A stretch of DNA of 61,309 nt from Candidatus Caccalectryoclostridium excrementigallinarum (GCA_018714485.1 DVNJ01000011.1:1-61309), one strand, 5' to 3'. Counted from the first letter of the stretch, positions 49,466 to 58,257 are shown. The notes: a model not told the origin generated them from the sequence alone. Made by a program: numbers and translations.

Positions 49466-49501
49466 ACCGCACCCCTATAAGTTTTTTTCAGCATATTTCG
49501 C

Positions 49502-49825
49502 TTATTTTTCGTATTTTTTGTTGCCTGCGAGATTGCGCGCCAGCGAAAGGAGAAGCCCTCTGTCCGCTTCGTCGAGGCGGGAGAACCAATCAAGGAGCGC
49601 GTTTTCGTCCGCGTTCAATCCTCCGCCCGCCCTGCGCTCTTCGGACACGCCCGCGAGATAGGCGAGCGAGACGCCGTAAAAGCGCGACAAAGCCACCAGA
49701 TTATTCAGGCTCATCTGCCTCGCGCCGCTCTCCCACATAGAGTAAGCCTCGGGCGTGACATTGAGAACTTTTGCCACGTCCGCCTGGCGGAGCCTGTTTT
49801 CCTTTCTGAGTTGCTTTAATCTCAT
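49502..49825 (-). CDS. XRE-family HTH regulator
   Basis: A 107-residue regulator with a Cro/C1-type HTH in the first 60 residues (MRLKQLRKENRLRQADVAKV, TPEAYSMWESGARQMSLNNL) and a short helical tail. I chose the ATG at 49825. Its -10 (TATAAT, 49833-49838) ends seven bases upstream, which rules out the TTG at 49855 lying upstream of that -10 and implies a leaderless message. Divergent from the murG-type gene across an AT-rich region with palindromes, and followed at 36 bp by the hydrolase. Confidence 0.85.
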   Translation of the reverse strand: MRLKQLRKENRLRQADVAKVLNVTPEAYSMWESGARQMSLNNLVALSRFYGVSLAYLAGVSEERRAGGGLNADENALLDWFSRLDEADRGLLLSLARNLAGNKKYEK

Positions 49826-49832
49826 ATTTTTA

Positions 49833-49860
49833 ATTATACGCCTTTTTGCGATCAAATCAA
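49833..49860 (-). promoter_or_regulatory. XRE promoter directly at the start codon
   Basis: TTGATT (49855-49860) and TATAAT (49833-49838) on the minus strand, 16 bp apart. The -10 ends seven bases before the ATG at 49825, so transcription should start at the initiation codon. Confidence 0.65.
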
Positions 49861-49865
49861 CGATT

Positions 49866-49976
49866 CGTCAAAAAATTTGTCGATTTAATAACAAAAAATT
49901 ATGCTTTATGCAATTATTTTAACATTATGTTATTGAATTGTCAATAAAAATAACAATATTTTTCGACAAAACGTCT
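49866..49976. promoter_or_regulatory. AT-rich palindrome cluster between the XRE and murG-type genes
   Basis: This stretch is far more AT-rich than its surroundings. TAACATTATGTTA (49920-49932) is a perfect palindrome around one base. TTATTGA and TCAATAA (49930-49947) form an inverted repeat overlapping it, and TTTGTCGA near 49880 recurs reversed as TCGACAAA near 49974. They are candidate sites for the divergent XRE protein. Confidence 0.5.
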
Positions 49977-50070
49977 GCGTTTGCGAAATAAAGCGGCGCG
50001 GCAATGCCCGAGAGCGCGGGCAAAAGCGACGTTCGAAAAAGGCGCAACGCTCTGCCGATCGGGCGGCAGG

Positions 50071-50099
50071 TACATTAAAAGTGCGCGGACGCATATACT
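50071..50099 (+). promoter_or_regulatory. Possible promoter of the murG-type gene
   Basis: TACATT (50071-50076) and TATACT (50094-50099) with 17 bp between. The -10 ends six bases before the ATG at 50106. The -35 is a poor match. Confidence 0.4.
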
Positions 50100-50105
50100 G
50101 AAAGC

Positions 50106-51128
50106 ATGACGAGCATCGTACTTACGGGAGGAGGAACGGGCGGACACATCATGCCGAATATCGCCTTGATACCCGCCCTAAGAGAGAAGTTTTCGCGCAT
50201 ATATTACGTCGGCAGAGAGGGCGGACGGGAAAAGGTTTTCGCCGAGAGCGCGGGCGTACCCTTTTTCGGCGTGCCCGCGGTCAAGTTCGAGCGGGATAAG
50301 CCGCTCTCCCTCCTGACGACGCCGCCGAGATTGCTCGACTGCGCGCGAAAGGCGGAGCGCGTTTTGCGCGAACTCATGCCGGACGTGGTCTTTTGCAAGG
50401 GCGGATATGTCTCCCTGCCCTGCGCATTGGCGGCGCGGCGGCTGCATATCCCCGTCGTCAACCACGAGAGCGATCTCTCGCTCGGCTTGGCAAACAAGCT
50501 CATATCGCGCTTTTCCTGCGCCACGATCACCTCTTTCCCCGAGACAAAGGCGAAGCGGGCGGTCTTTCTCGGCAACCCGCTCAGGCGGGAGATATTCACT
50601 CCCGCTCCCCTTGCGCTCCCGCTCGACAAAAGCCGCCCCACCCTACTCTTTGTCGGCGGCTCTTCGGGCGCACGCGCGCTCAACGAGGCGGTCTTTGCCA
50701 ACTTAGACGCACTCACCGCCCGTTTTAACGTCCTTCACATCACGGGTAAAAAGACCGATCGCAAGAGAGCGCACTATTTCCCCTGCGAATATACGAGAAA
50801 CATCGCCGCCTATTATGCCGCCGCCGACGCCGTGGTCTCCCGCTGCGGCGCGAACGCCGCCTGCGAACTGCTCGCCTTGAAAAAGAGAGTGCTCTTCGTG
50901 CCCCTGAGCAACGGCGCGAGCCGCGGCGACCAGGTGGAAAACGCGCGCTATTACGTTCAAAAAGGCTGCGCCCTCTCTTGCGGCGAAAGCGAGCTGAGTG
51001 CAAATTGTATACAACTCATCGAGCGCACTCTCCGCCTGTCCCCGCCGCCTTACGACTATGACAGGGACACGGATAAAAAGATAGCCGCCCTCTGCCTCAA
51101 AGCCGCGCGGCAAAAGGCGCACTTATAA
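50106..51128 (+). CDS. murG: MurG-type UDP-GlcNAc transferase
   Basis: MurG adds GlcNAc to lipid I to form lipid II on the inner face of the membrane. The 340-residue protein has the donor/acceptor loop TGGGTGGHIMPNIALIPAL, KGGYVSLPCALAARR, PVVNHESDLSLGLANKLI, GNPLRREIF, the second glycine loop VGGSSGARALNEAVF, VVSRCGANAACELLALKK, and the uracil/ribose site DQVENARYYVQKG. It is not in a division and cell-wall cluster here, and the serine/glycine spacing is ordinary MurG. It may be the only MurG or a second copy; the window cannot tell. No clear ribosome-binding site precedes the ATG, and a -10-like TATACT lies six bases upstream. Confidence 0.85.
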   Translation: MTSIVLTGGGTGGHIMPNIALIPALREKFSRIYYVGREGGREKVFAESAGVPFFGVPAVKFERDKPLSLLTTPPRLLDCARKAERVLRELMPDVVFCKGGYVSLPCALAARRLHIPVVNHESDLSLGLANKLISRFSCATITSFPETKAKRAVFLGNPLRREIFTPAPLALPLDKSRPTLLFVGGSSGARALNEAVFANLDALTARFNVLHITGKKTDRKRAHYFPCEYTRNIAAYYAAADAVVSRCGANAACELLALKKRVLFVPLSNGASRGDQVENARYYVQKGCALSCGESELSANCIQLIERTLRLSPPPYDYDRDTDKKIAALCLKAARQKAHL

Positions 51129-51203
51129 GGAACGCGCCGAATTAAAATAAGTGATGATCGCGAAAGTGCATAAAACATACATTTGTGTGAAAAAAAATAT
51201 TTG

Positions 51204-51707
51204 CTATTCGCTCCAAAGAAAATCTCTCAGATCGAAAAGCTCATGCGGCTTTCCCTGCTTGACGGCGTAGCGCACGGTGCTTGCCGTGCCGCCCGTCTGT
51301 TTTCCGTTCCAGACGGCAAAGAGCATATCGCTCATGTCCACCATGCGGCGGTTGCGGGCATGAAAGCAGTCGCGGCGGAAGAGGGGAAAGAGAGTCTCGC
51401 TCCCGTCGGCGCGCGAGAGGATATAGTCGTAGCGCGAACGTTCGGCGGCGGATAAGCCGTCCGCCTGTCCCGAGTAAGGGATCACGCAATAAAGGCGCAC
51501 CTTCACGCCCTCGTCTTTGAGCGCGATCACCTCTTCGGCGATGTCGGTATCCGCGCCGCGAGCCATGCCGACGACGAACTCTTCCGCGCCGCGGTCGATG
51601 AGATCTTGCAATCTGCGGCGAAGTTCGGCGCGGTAAAGCGCATAAATGCCGCTATGATAATTCCAGGGGAAATTTTGCGGGCGGCTGCCCGAACAGGCGC
51701 AAATCAT
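51204..51707 (-). CDS. SLOG/DUF1273-type (YpsA-like) protein
   Basis: A 167-residue Rossmann-like protein. Family features are ACSGSRPQNFPW at the start, EEFVVGMARGADTDIAEEVIALK, LYCVIPYSGQADGLSAAE, RRDCFHARNRRMVDMSDML and TGGTASTVRYAVKQGK. This is the pattern of the DUF1273 branch of SLOG proteins, thought to bind nucleotide or ADP-ribose-type ligands; YpsA of Bacillus affects division and stress responses. The start at 51707 restores the motif and overlaps the stop codon of the upstream HTH gene by 4 nt (ATGA). The pair is thus a coupled sensor-regulator candidate. Confidence 0.8.
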   Translation of the reverse strand: MICACSGSRPQNFPWNYHSGIYALYRAELRRRLQDLIDRGAEEFVVGMARGADTDIAEEVIALKDEGVKVRLYCVIPYSGQADGLSAAERSRYDYILSRADGSETLFPLFRRDCFHARNRRMVDMSDMLFAVWNGKQTGGTASTVRYAVKQGKPHELFDLRDFLWSE

Positions 51708-52138
51708 TGCGTCTCGCGCCCGACGATATAATCTATCGAGCAGCCAAAGAGATCGGAGAGCTTGATGAGGCTGTCCAAGGTTATCTCCGCGCGGTCCTGC
51801 ATCCATTCATAGACGGACGCGCGCGCGATCCCCGCCTGCACGCTTACGCGGTGCGGATTGGTCTTGAACTGCTCCATGAGCGCCTTGATACGCGCGGAAA
51901 AGGCGGGCGGCTCTTCGAAATAAAAGGCGTTGTTGCTGTCCGTCCTGCCCACGAGATAGTCGAGCGAACAGAAAAACGTGTCCGCGAGCTTGAGCGCGTT
52001 GCTCAAAGAGGGCATGGTCGTGTCCGACCACCAGCGGTAAAAATCCGTCCTACCCACGCCGATGGACTTGCAAAAATCCTCCACGCGCTTGATGCGGTAT
52101 TCCTTCACCAGCTCTTTAAGCCTCTCACCCAAAGTCAT
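51704..52138 (-). CDS. Regulator with two HTH domains, coupled to the SLOG gene
   Basis: A 144-residue protein with two Cro/C1-type HTH units in tandem: residues ~1-65 (MTLGERLKELVKEYRIKRVE, GVGRTDFYRWWSDTTMPSLS, FFCSLDYLVGR) and ~82-142 (RIKALMEQFKTNPHRVSVQA, IARASVYEWMQDRAEITLDS, FGCSIDYIVGR). The two halves share the ending CS(L/I)DY(L/I)VGR, as if by internal duplication. It could bind DNA as a monomer with two heads. Its stop overlaps the start of the SLOG gene. A promoter lies at 52185-52213, and AGAGGTGG precedes the ATG. Confidence 0.82.
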   Translation of the reverse strand: MTLGERLKELVKEYRIKRVEDFCKSIGVGRTDFYRWWSDTTMPSLSNALKLADTFFCSLDYLVGRTDSNNAFYFEEPPAFSARIKALMEQFKTNPHRVSVQAGIARASVYEWMQDRAEITLDSLIKLSDLFGCSIDYIVGRETQ

Positions 52139-52184
52139 AAAGCCACCTCTTTCGTATGCGCAAAGTCGCGCTTTAACTACTTAT

Positions 52185-52213
52185 ATTATGTATGCCGACT
52201 GCACCGAAATCAA
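52185..52213 (-). promoter_or_regulatory. Promoter of the HTH-SLOG pair
   Basis: TTGATT (52208-52213) and CATAAT (52185-52190) on the minus strand, 17 bp apart, about 45 bp upstream of the ATG. Confidence 0.6.
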
Positions 52214-52378
52214 GCGTTTTTGCAAAAAACATACAAAAAATTTTTCTTTTGCCCCTTTTGGGGACGATCTGCGCCTTTGCGCGCGCTTTAAGAGGGCTTG
52301 CGCCCGCGAGCCTTTCGGACTTTTCATGCGTCGGCTTACCGCTTTTCCCGCGCCCGCCAAGCCGCCTTAGGCGCTTAC

Positions 52379-53536
52379 TCAGCCCTCGATGACCTCTTTG
52401 AGCACGCTTACGGCTTTTTCCAGCTGCTCGTTTGTGATCACCAGCGGCGGGAGCAGGCGCACCCTGTCTTTTGCCGTGAGCGGGATCACGCCGCGCGCAA
52501 TGCACTCTTTGACCACGTCCGCCGCCTTTTTCTTTTCAAGCTCCAAGCCAAGCATGAGACCCTTTCCGCTCACGCTCTTCACGCCCTTTATCCCTTCAAG
52601 GCTTGCTTTGAGCGCCGCGCCCTTGCGCCGCACCTCTTTCAGCATATCCTCGTCAAGGCGGGAGAGCACATAGTTTGCGCCCGCGCAGACCACGGGGTTG
52701 CCGCCGAAAGTCGAACCGTGCGCGCCCGCGCCCAAAGTTTTCTCGCATTTTTCGCCCGCGAGTATCGCGCCTATCGGCAAGCCGCCGCCCAAGCCCTTGG
52801 CGAGAGTGGTGATGTCGGGCTTTATCCCGTATTGCTCGCTGCATAAAAAGGTGCCCGTGCGCCCCACGCCCGTCTGCACCTCGTCGGCGATAAAGAGGAT
52901 ATCGTTTTGCTCGCACCACTTAAAAAGCTCTTTCACGAACTCTTCTTCAAGCGGGATCACGCCCCCTTCGCCCTGGATAAATTCGAGCATGACGGCGCAG
53001 ACGTTCTTTTGCGCCTTTATCTCGTCCATGTCCTTTTCGCAATAGATAAAACCCTCGTTGAAGGGGAAGAAAAAGTCATGCATTCTCTCTTGCGCCGTGG
53101 CGGTGAGCGTCGCCATCGTCCTGCCGTGGAAGGACTTTTTCAGCGTGATCACGTTATGCCTGCCCGCGCCGTACTTGTCGAAAGAATATTTGCGCGCAGT
53201 CTTGATCGCCGCTTCGTTCGCCTCCGCGCCCGAATTGCAGAAAAAGACCTTTTTGCAGCCCGTGCGCGCGCTGAGCGCCTCGGCAAGCAGGGCGCCGGGC
53301 GAAGTGAAATAGAGATTGGAAGAGTGTTGCAGCCTTTCAAGCTGCGCCTCCACCGCCTTTATCCAGCCCTCGTCGCACCAGCCGAGCGAATTGACGCCTA
53401 TGCCGCTGCCGAGGTCGATATAGCTTTTCCCTTGCTCGTCGCGGCAAAGCGCGCCCTTGCCGGACACGATATGCAGATCGTATCTGCCGTATGTGCCCAT
53501 GATATATTTTTTGTCTTTTTCCTTTATCTCGTCCAT
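52379..53536 (-). CDS. argD: Acetylornithine aminotransferase
   Basis: ArgD is a PLP enzyme converting N-acetylglutamate semialdehyde to N-acetylornithine. The 385-residue class III aminotransferase shows YIDLGSGIGVNSLG, FFCNSGAEANEAAIKTARKY, SFHGRTMATLTATAQ, the PLP-binding Asp in LFIADEVQTGVGRTG, the PLP Lys in TTLAKGLGGGLPIGA and HGSTFGGNPVVCAGA. Last gene of the argGHCJBD operon, separated from argB by 108 bp with no evident gene. I see no clear terminator after it. Confidence 0.95.
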   Translation of the reverse strand: MDEIKEKDKKYIMGTYGRYDLHIVSGKGALCRDEQGKSYIDLGSGIGVNSLGWCDEGWIKAVEAQLERLQHSSNLYFTSPGALLAEALSARTGCKKVFFCNSGAEANEAAIKTARKYSFDKYGAGRHNVITLKKSFHGRTMATLTATAQERMHDFFFPFNEGFIYCEKDMDEIKAQKNVCAVMLEFIQGEGGVIPLEEEFVKELFKWCEQNDILFIADEVQTGVGRTGTFLCSEQYGIKPDITTLAKGLGGGLPIGAILAGEKCEKTLGAGAHGSTFGGNPVVCAGANYVLSRLDEDMLKEVRRKGAALKASLEGIKGVKSVSGKGLMLGLELEKKKAADVVKECIARGVIPLTAKDRVRLLPPLVITNEQLEKAVSVLKEVIEG

Positions 53537-53644
53537 TTTTCCCTCGCTCTTATTTTCCGCAAGCCGTTTACCATGCTGCCGCGCGCCGCACTTTATCCGT
53601 GCGTTTTCCGCTTTTGCTACGGCATTTGTCGGCTTTGAGCGAAA

Positions 53645-54508
53645 TTACTTAAACAGCGTGCCCACGCCTTCGCCCGTGAGCATATCTATCAAAATGGCGT
53701 GCGGGATGCGCCCGTCGATTATTATCGACTGCTTCACGCCCCGCCTGACCGCTTCCACGCAGCAATCCACCTTGGGGATCATGCCGCCCGAAATGATGCC
53801 TTTTTTCACCAGCACGGGCACATCGGAGACGTTGACTTCGCTTATCAGCGTGTTCTCGTCCTCCTTGTCCATCAAAAGCCCGCGCACGTCCGTCATCAAG
53901 ACGAGGTTTTCCGCATGCAGAGCCGCGGCGATACGCGCCGCCGCCGTGTCGGCGTTGATGTTATATATCTGTCCGTCCTCGCCGCAGGATACCGTTGCGA
54001 TCACGGGGATATAGCCGCCGTCGAGCGCGTCGCGGATGGGGCGCACGTCCACGTCCTTTATCTCGCCGACGTAGCCTAAGTCCACGCCCGTGCGCTTTTG
54101 TGCGGTGATCATGCCGCCGTCGCAGCCGCAAAGCCCCAGCGCCCTGCCGCCGCAGGCTTGCAGCTTGTTGACCAGCCCCTTGTTCACCTTTCCGCCCAAG
54201 ACCATGAGCACGACGTCCGCCGTCTCCTTGTCCGTATAACGCAGACCGTTGATGAAGACGGGCTCCTTACCCACTTTTTTGAGCATATCGCTGATCTCGG
54301 GACCGCCACCGTGCACGAGCACGACCTTGACGCCGATGAGCGAGAGCATGACGATGTCGTGCATGACCGCGTCTTTGAGCTGCTCGCTGAGCATGGCGTT
54401 GCCGCCGTATTTGACCACGACGACCTTGCCGTAATATCTCTGAATATGCGGCAGAGCATTGCTCAGAATGCTCGCCTTGACGTTGATGTCCACCTCTTTT
54501 TCGTCCAT
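53645..54508 (-). CDS. argB: Acetylglutamate kinase
   Basis: ArgB phosphorylates N-acetylglutamate, the second step of arginine synthesis and often the target of feedback inhibition. The 287-residue protein has VVVKYGGNAMLSEQLK, LVHGGGPEISDML, GLRYTDKETADVVLMVLGGK, TVSCGEDGQIYNINADTAAARIA and SGGMIPKVDCCVEAVRRGV. The N-terminal helix (NVKASILSNALPHIQRYYGK) is of the kind found in arginine-sensitive hexameric enzymes, so feedback inhibition is likely. It starts eight bases after the argJ stop. Confidence 0.96.
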   Translation of the reverse strand: MDEKEVDINVKASILSNALPHIQRYYGKVVVVKYGGNAMLSEQLKDAVMHDIVMLSLIGVKVVLVHGGGPEISDMLKKVGKEPVFINGLRYTDKETADVVLMVLGGKVNKGLVNKLQACGGRALGLCGCDGGMITAQKRTGVDLGYVGEIKDVDVRPIRDALDGGYIPVIATVSCGEDGQIYNINADTAAARIAAALHAENLVLMTDVRGLLMDKEDENTLISEVNVSDVPVLVKKGIISGGMIPKVDCCVEAVRRGVKQSIIIDGRIPHAILIDMLTGEGVGTLFK

Positions 54509-54515
54509 AACTCCC

Positions 54516-55724
54516 TCAGGTGCGGTAATCCGCGTTTATCTTCACATAGTCGCAGGTGAGGTCGCAGCCCCAAGCCGTCGCCTTCGCGTCGCCCGCATTG
54601 CAGTTCACGAGCACGCGCACTTCGTCGGGCAGGAGCACCTTTTTCGCCTCGTCCTCGTCAAAGGGAACGCCCGAACCGCCCCTGCAAACGGCTATCTTCC
54701 CCGCCTTCGAGCAAAGATCCACGTCTATCTTGTCGATGTCGAACTCGGCGTCGGTATAACCTATCGCGCAGAGAACTCTGCCCCAATTCGCGTCCGCGGC
54801 GGAGATCGCCGCCTTCAAAAGCGAGGAACAGACCACGCTCTTGGCTATCTTCTTGGCGGTGGGAATATCGGGTGCGCCCGTGACTTCGCATTCCAAAAGG
54901 CGGGTCGCGCCCTCGCCGTCCTTGGCGATCGCGCGCGAAACGTCGGTGAGCACCCCTTTGAGCAGGGCGAGGAACTCCTCAAAGCCCTCCGCTTTGCTTA
55001 TCTTGGCGCCGCTCTTTCCCGACGCCATGATCGTGAGCATATCGTTGGTCGAAGTGTCGCCGTCGATACTGACCATATTGAGCGTGTCCGCGACCGCGGC
55101 GCGCAGCGCCCGATCGAGCAGCGCGGGCGAGATCTCCGCGTCCGTGGTGACAAAGCATAAAAGCGTCGCCATGTTGGGATGTATCATGCCGCTGCCCTTC
55201 GCCATGGCGCCTACGCGCACGCTCTTTCCGCCTATCTTGCCGCAGGCGGCGAACTGCTTGACGACAGTGTCCGTGGTCATGATGGCGCGCGCGGCAGCCT
55301 CTTCGCCCTCGCGCGAAAGTCCCTTTGCCAAGGCGGGCATACCCGCTTGGATAGGCTCAATGGGCAATATCTGCCCGATGACGCCCGTGGACGCCACGAT
55401 CACCTGCTCGGGGCTTATCCCCGTCGCCTGCGCCGCAAGCTCGCACATGCGCCTCGCCTTTTGCACGCCGTCGGCGTTGCAGGTGTTGGCGTTGCCGCTG
55501 TTGCAAATTATCGCGCGCGCATAGCCGTCCGCGATATTCTCCCGCGTCACCGCGATGGGAGCGCCCTTGACCTTGTTGGTCGTGTAAACGGCGGCGGCGG
55601 AGCAGTCGCACTCGGCAAAGACGAGCGCGAGATCTTCTTTTGTCTTGTTCTTGCGTATGCCGCAGTGAATGCCGTTTGCCTTAAAGCCGAGCGGCGCGCA
55701 GACGCCGCCTTTTATCTTTTCCAT
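54516..55724 (-). CDS. argJ: Glutamate N-acetyltransferase / ornithine acetyltransferase
   Basis: ArgJ recycles the acetyl group from N-acetylornithine to glutamate and in bifunctional forms also uses acetyl-CoA. The 402-residue precursor shows the self-cleavage site GSGMIHPNMATLLCFVTTDA; the Thr after NMA becomes the N-terminal nucleophile of the beta chain. GVCAPLGFKANGIHCGIRKN and VYTTNKVKGAPI are family motifs near the start, and NTCNADGVQKA and VNCNAGDAKATAWGCDLT occur later. With argJ present the cyclic pathway operates. Eight bases separate it from both argC and argB. Confidence 0.96.
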   Translation of the reverse strand: MEKIKGGVCAPLGFKANGIHCGIRKNKTKEDLALVFAECDCSAAAVYTTNKVKGAPIAVTRENIADGYARAIICNSGNANTCNADGVQKARRMCELAAQATGISPEQVIVASTGVIGQILPIEPIQAGMPALAKGLSREGEEAAARAIMTTDTVVKQFAACGKIGGKSVRVGAMAKGSGMIHPNMATLLCFVTTDAEISPALLDRALRAAVADTLNMVSIDGDTSTNDMLTIMASGKSGAKISKAEGFEEFLALLKGVLTDVSRAIAKDGEGATRLLECEVTGAPDIPTAKKIAKSVVCSSLLKAAISAADANWGRVLCAIGYTDAEFDIDKIDVDLCSKAGKIAVCRGGSGVPFDEDEAKKVLLPDEVRVLVNCNAGDAKATAWGCDLTCDYVKINADYRT

Positions 55725-55732
55725 TCTGCCTC

Positions 55733-56767
55733 CTAAAACGCGGGCGGGATCAGGTCGAGTCCCGCGCCCTCGTCAAGTCCGAAAAGTATGTTCATGTTCT
55801 GTATCGCCTGTCCCGCGGCGCCCTTGACCATATTGTCGATCGCCGCGACGATTATCGCCCTGCCCGTATGCTCGTCCGCGTGCACGGAGATGTCGCAGAA
55901 GTTGGACATTCTCACGTTGCGCAGGTTGGCGCATTCGCCGAGCGGCATCAGGCGCACGAAGCGCTCGCCCGCATAAAACTTCGCATACATTTCATGCAGC
56001 TCTTGCGCCGTGAGCGGCTCTTTCAGCTCGGCATAGCAAGTCGAGATTATCCCCCTGTTGAGTGGCAGCAGGTGGGGCACGAAAGTTATCTTCACCTCTT
56101 CGCCGGCAAGAGCAGAGAGCGTCTGCTCTATCTCGGGCGTATGCCTGTGGCAGGCGACCTTATAAGGCGCGAAAGCCTCGTTGCAGTTGGGATAATGCGT
56201 GGTCTCGGAAAGCGCCCTGCCCGAGCCGGTCACGCCCGACTTGGAGTCGATCACGATCCCGCCCGCGAGCTTTTTCCCGACCAGCGGCGCGAGCGCGAGC
56301 GCGGCGGAAGTGGGATAGCAGCCCGGATTGCCCACGATACTCTTGCCTTTGAGGCGGTCGCGGTGAAGCTCGGGGATGCAATAGACGCTCTCCTTATGAA
56401 GATAAGGCAGCTTATATTCCTTCTTATACCACTTTTCGTATTCCTCGGCGCTGTCCAAGCGGAAGTCCGCGCCCAAGTCGATGAATTTCTTCCCCGCCTT
56501 GAAGCACTTTTCCGCCTTCTCCTCGCTCAGCCCGTGAGGGAGAGAGGCGAAGACCACGTCGCAGATATTCTCCATGCCCTCGCCGTCCGTGAGGGTGAGA
56601 TCGCATTTTCCGTAAAAGGCGGGATAGACCTCGGAGAGCTTTTTTCCCGCGAAACTCACGGACGAGACCGCGGCTATCTCCGCGTTCGGGTGAAGGGAAA
56701 GCAGCCTGACCAGCTCCGCGCCGGCATATCCCGTGGCGCCGATGACGCCGACTTTTATCTTTTTCAT
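55733..56767 (-). CDS. argC: N-acetyl-gamma-glutamyl-phosphate reductase
   Basis: ArgC reduces the ArgB product to N-acetylglutamate semialdehyde with NADPH. The 344-residue protein has the nucleotide-binding start KVGVIGATGYAGAELVRLL, FASLPHGLSEEKAE, DLGADFRLD, the catalytic Cys in VGNPGCYPTSAALAL, and the substrate region VTGSGRALSETTHYPNCNEA. HRHTPEIEQTL and FVPHLLPLNRGIIST complete the pattern. Its ATG immediately follows the argH stop, so the two are tightly coupled. Confidence 0.96.
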   Translation of the reverse strand: MKKIKVGVIGATGYAGAELVRLLSLHPNAEIAAVSSVSFAGKKLSEVYPAFYGKCDLTLTDGEGMENICDVVFASLPHGLSEEKAEKCFKAGKKFIDLGADFRLDSAEEYEKWYKKEYKLPYLHKESVYCIPELHRDRLKGKSIVGNPGCYPTSAALALAPLVGKKLAGGIVIDSKSGVTGSGRALSETTHYPNCNEAFAPYKVACHRHTPEIEQTLSALAGEEVKITFVPHLLPLNRGIISTCYAELKEPLTAQELHEMYAKFYAGERFVRLMPLGECANLRNVRMSNFCDISVHADEHTGRAIIVAAIDNMVKGAAGQAIQNMNILFGLDEGAGLDLIPPAF

Positions 56768-58177
56768 TTACTTCCTCTTTATCGCAAAATATTCTTTGAG
56801 CGGAGTAAGCCGCTTTTCGAGCGAACTCAATCCTCTCTCCACCGCCTCGGGAGCGGGACCGCCCTCGGATTCGCGCCTGGTCACGCAGGTGAGGATATCG
56901 ATGGCGGCAAAGACGTCCTCGTCGAAAAGCTCGCTCTTTTTCTTCAACTCTTTGAGCGGCAGCTCTTCAAGCCCCACGCCCTTTTGCACGCATTCGCCCA
57001 CGAGCGTCCCCACTATCTTGTAAGCGCTGCGGAAAGGCATGCCCTTTTTCACCAGATAATCCGCCATGTCCGTGGCGTTGACAAAGCCCTTTTTGCAGGC
57101 GGCGAGCATATTTTCCCTGTTCACCGTCATGGTCGAAAGCATGGGCGTGAGGGTGGAGAGGCAGAGCTTGATTGTATCCACGGCGTCGAAGACAGCTTCC
57201 TTGTCCTCCTGCATATCCTTGTCGTAGGCAAGGGGCAGCCCCTTCATCATCGTGAGCAGCGCGGCGAGCGAGCCGAAGACCCTGCCCGCCTTTCCGCGAA
57301 TGAGTTCGGCGACGTCGGGATTCTTCTTTTGCGGCATGATGGACGAGCCGGTGGCATAGGCGTCGTCAAGCTCGATGAACTTGAACTCCCAGCTGCACCA
57401 GAGGATGATCTCTTCGGCAAGGCGGGAGAGGTGGGTCATGATCAGCGACAGGACCGCCGCCAACTCGATGACAAAGTCGCGGTCGCTCACGCCGTCGAGC
57501 GAATTGGCGCAGGGGCGGTCGAAGCCCAGCTGTTTCGCCGTATACATTCTGTCCGTGTTGTAAGTCGTGCCCGCGAGCGCGCAGCTGCCCAAGGGGCATT
57601 CGTCCATGTTCTCGGCGGCGTTTTTCAGCTTTTTGAGATCGCGGGCGAACATCTCCGCGTAAGCGCTCATATGGTGGGCGAAAGTGACGGGTTGGGCGCG
57701 CTGCAAGTGGGTATAGCCCGGCATGACCGTGCGCAGGTTTTCCTCCGCCTTTTTCACCGTCGCCTCGAGCGTTTCGATAAGCAGGCGGGCGATATTCCCC
57801 GTCTCCTCGCGCAGATACATTTTCAGATCGAGCGCGACTTGATCGTTGCGGCTGCGCGCGGTGTGAAGGCGCTTTCCCGCCTCGCCGATGCGCTTTGTCA
57901 GCTCGGCTTCCACGAACATATGGATATCCTCGGCGTCCGGATCGAAGGCGAGCTTCCCGCCGCGGATGTCGCTCATGATCGCAAGCAGTCCCTCTTCTAT
58001 CTTTTCCGCGTCCTCGGCGCTTATTATGCTTTGGCGCGCGAGCATGCGCGCGTGCGCGATACTGCCCTCGATGTCCTGCTTATACATACGGCAGTCGAAG
58101 CGAATGGAGGAGTTGAAGTCGTTCACCCTCTCGTCTTCCTTGCGCGAGAATCTCTCCGCCCACATTTTTTCGCTCAT
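56768..58177 (-). CDS. argH: Argininosuccinate lyase
   Basis: ArgH splits argininosuccinate into arginine and fumarate, the last step. The 469-residue protein belongs to the fumarase/aspartase superfamily. Its features are RFSRKEDERVNDFNSSIRFD, DIHMFVEAELTKRIG, LHTARSRNDQVALDLKMYL, MPGYTHLQRAQPVTFAHHM, and the signature GSSIMPQKKNPDVAELIRGKA, whose Ser is in the flexible catalytic loop. It is 80 bp downstream of argG, with a stable hairpin in that gap, and abuts argC. Confidence 0.96.
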   Translation of the reverse strand: MSEKMWAERFSRKEDERVNDFNSSIRFDCRMYKQDIEGSIAHARMLARQSIISAEDAEKIEEGLLAIMSDIRGGKLAFDPDAEDIHMFVEAELTKRIGEAGKRLHTARSRNDQVALDLKMYLREETGNIARLLIETLEATVKKAEENLRTVMPGYTHLQRAQPVTFAHHMSAYAEMFARDLKKLKNAAENMDECPLGSCALAGTTYNTDRMYTAKQLGFDRPCANSLDGVSDRDFVIELAAVLSLIMTHLSRLAEEIILWCSWEFKFIELDDAYATGSSIMPQKKNPDVAELIRGKAGRVFGSLAALLTMMKGLPLAYDKDMQEDKEAVFDAVDTIKLCLSTLTPMLSTMTVNRENMLAACKKGFVNATDMADYLVKKGMPFRSAYKIVGTLVGECVQKGVGLEELPLKELKKKSELFDEDVFAAIDILTCVTRRESEGGPAPEAVERGLSSLEKRLTPLKEYFAIKRK

Positions 58178-58212
58178 TTTTCTCTCCTTTTTCCGCCTTT
58201 ATCAAAGGCTAA

Positions 58213-58241
58213 GGCGATAACGCCTCAAAGACGTTACCGCC
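58213..58241 (-). other. Stable hairpin between argG and argH
   Basis: On the minus strand GGCGGTAACG pairs with CGTTATCGCC (58213-58241), just after the argG stop. No T-run follows, so it is more likely a processing or stabilising element than a terminator. Confidence 0.45.
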
Positions 58242-58257
58242 GCCGCTCTCAAAAAAC

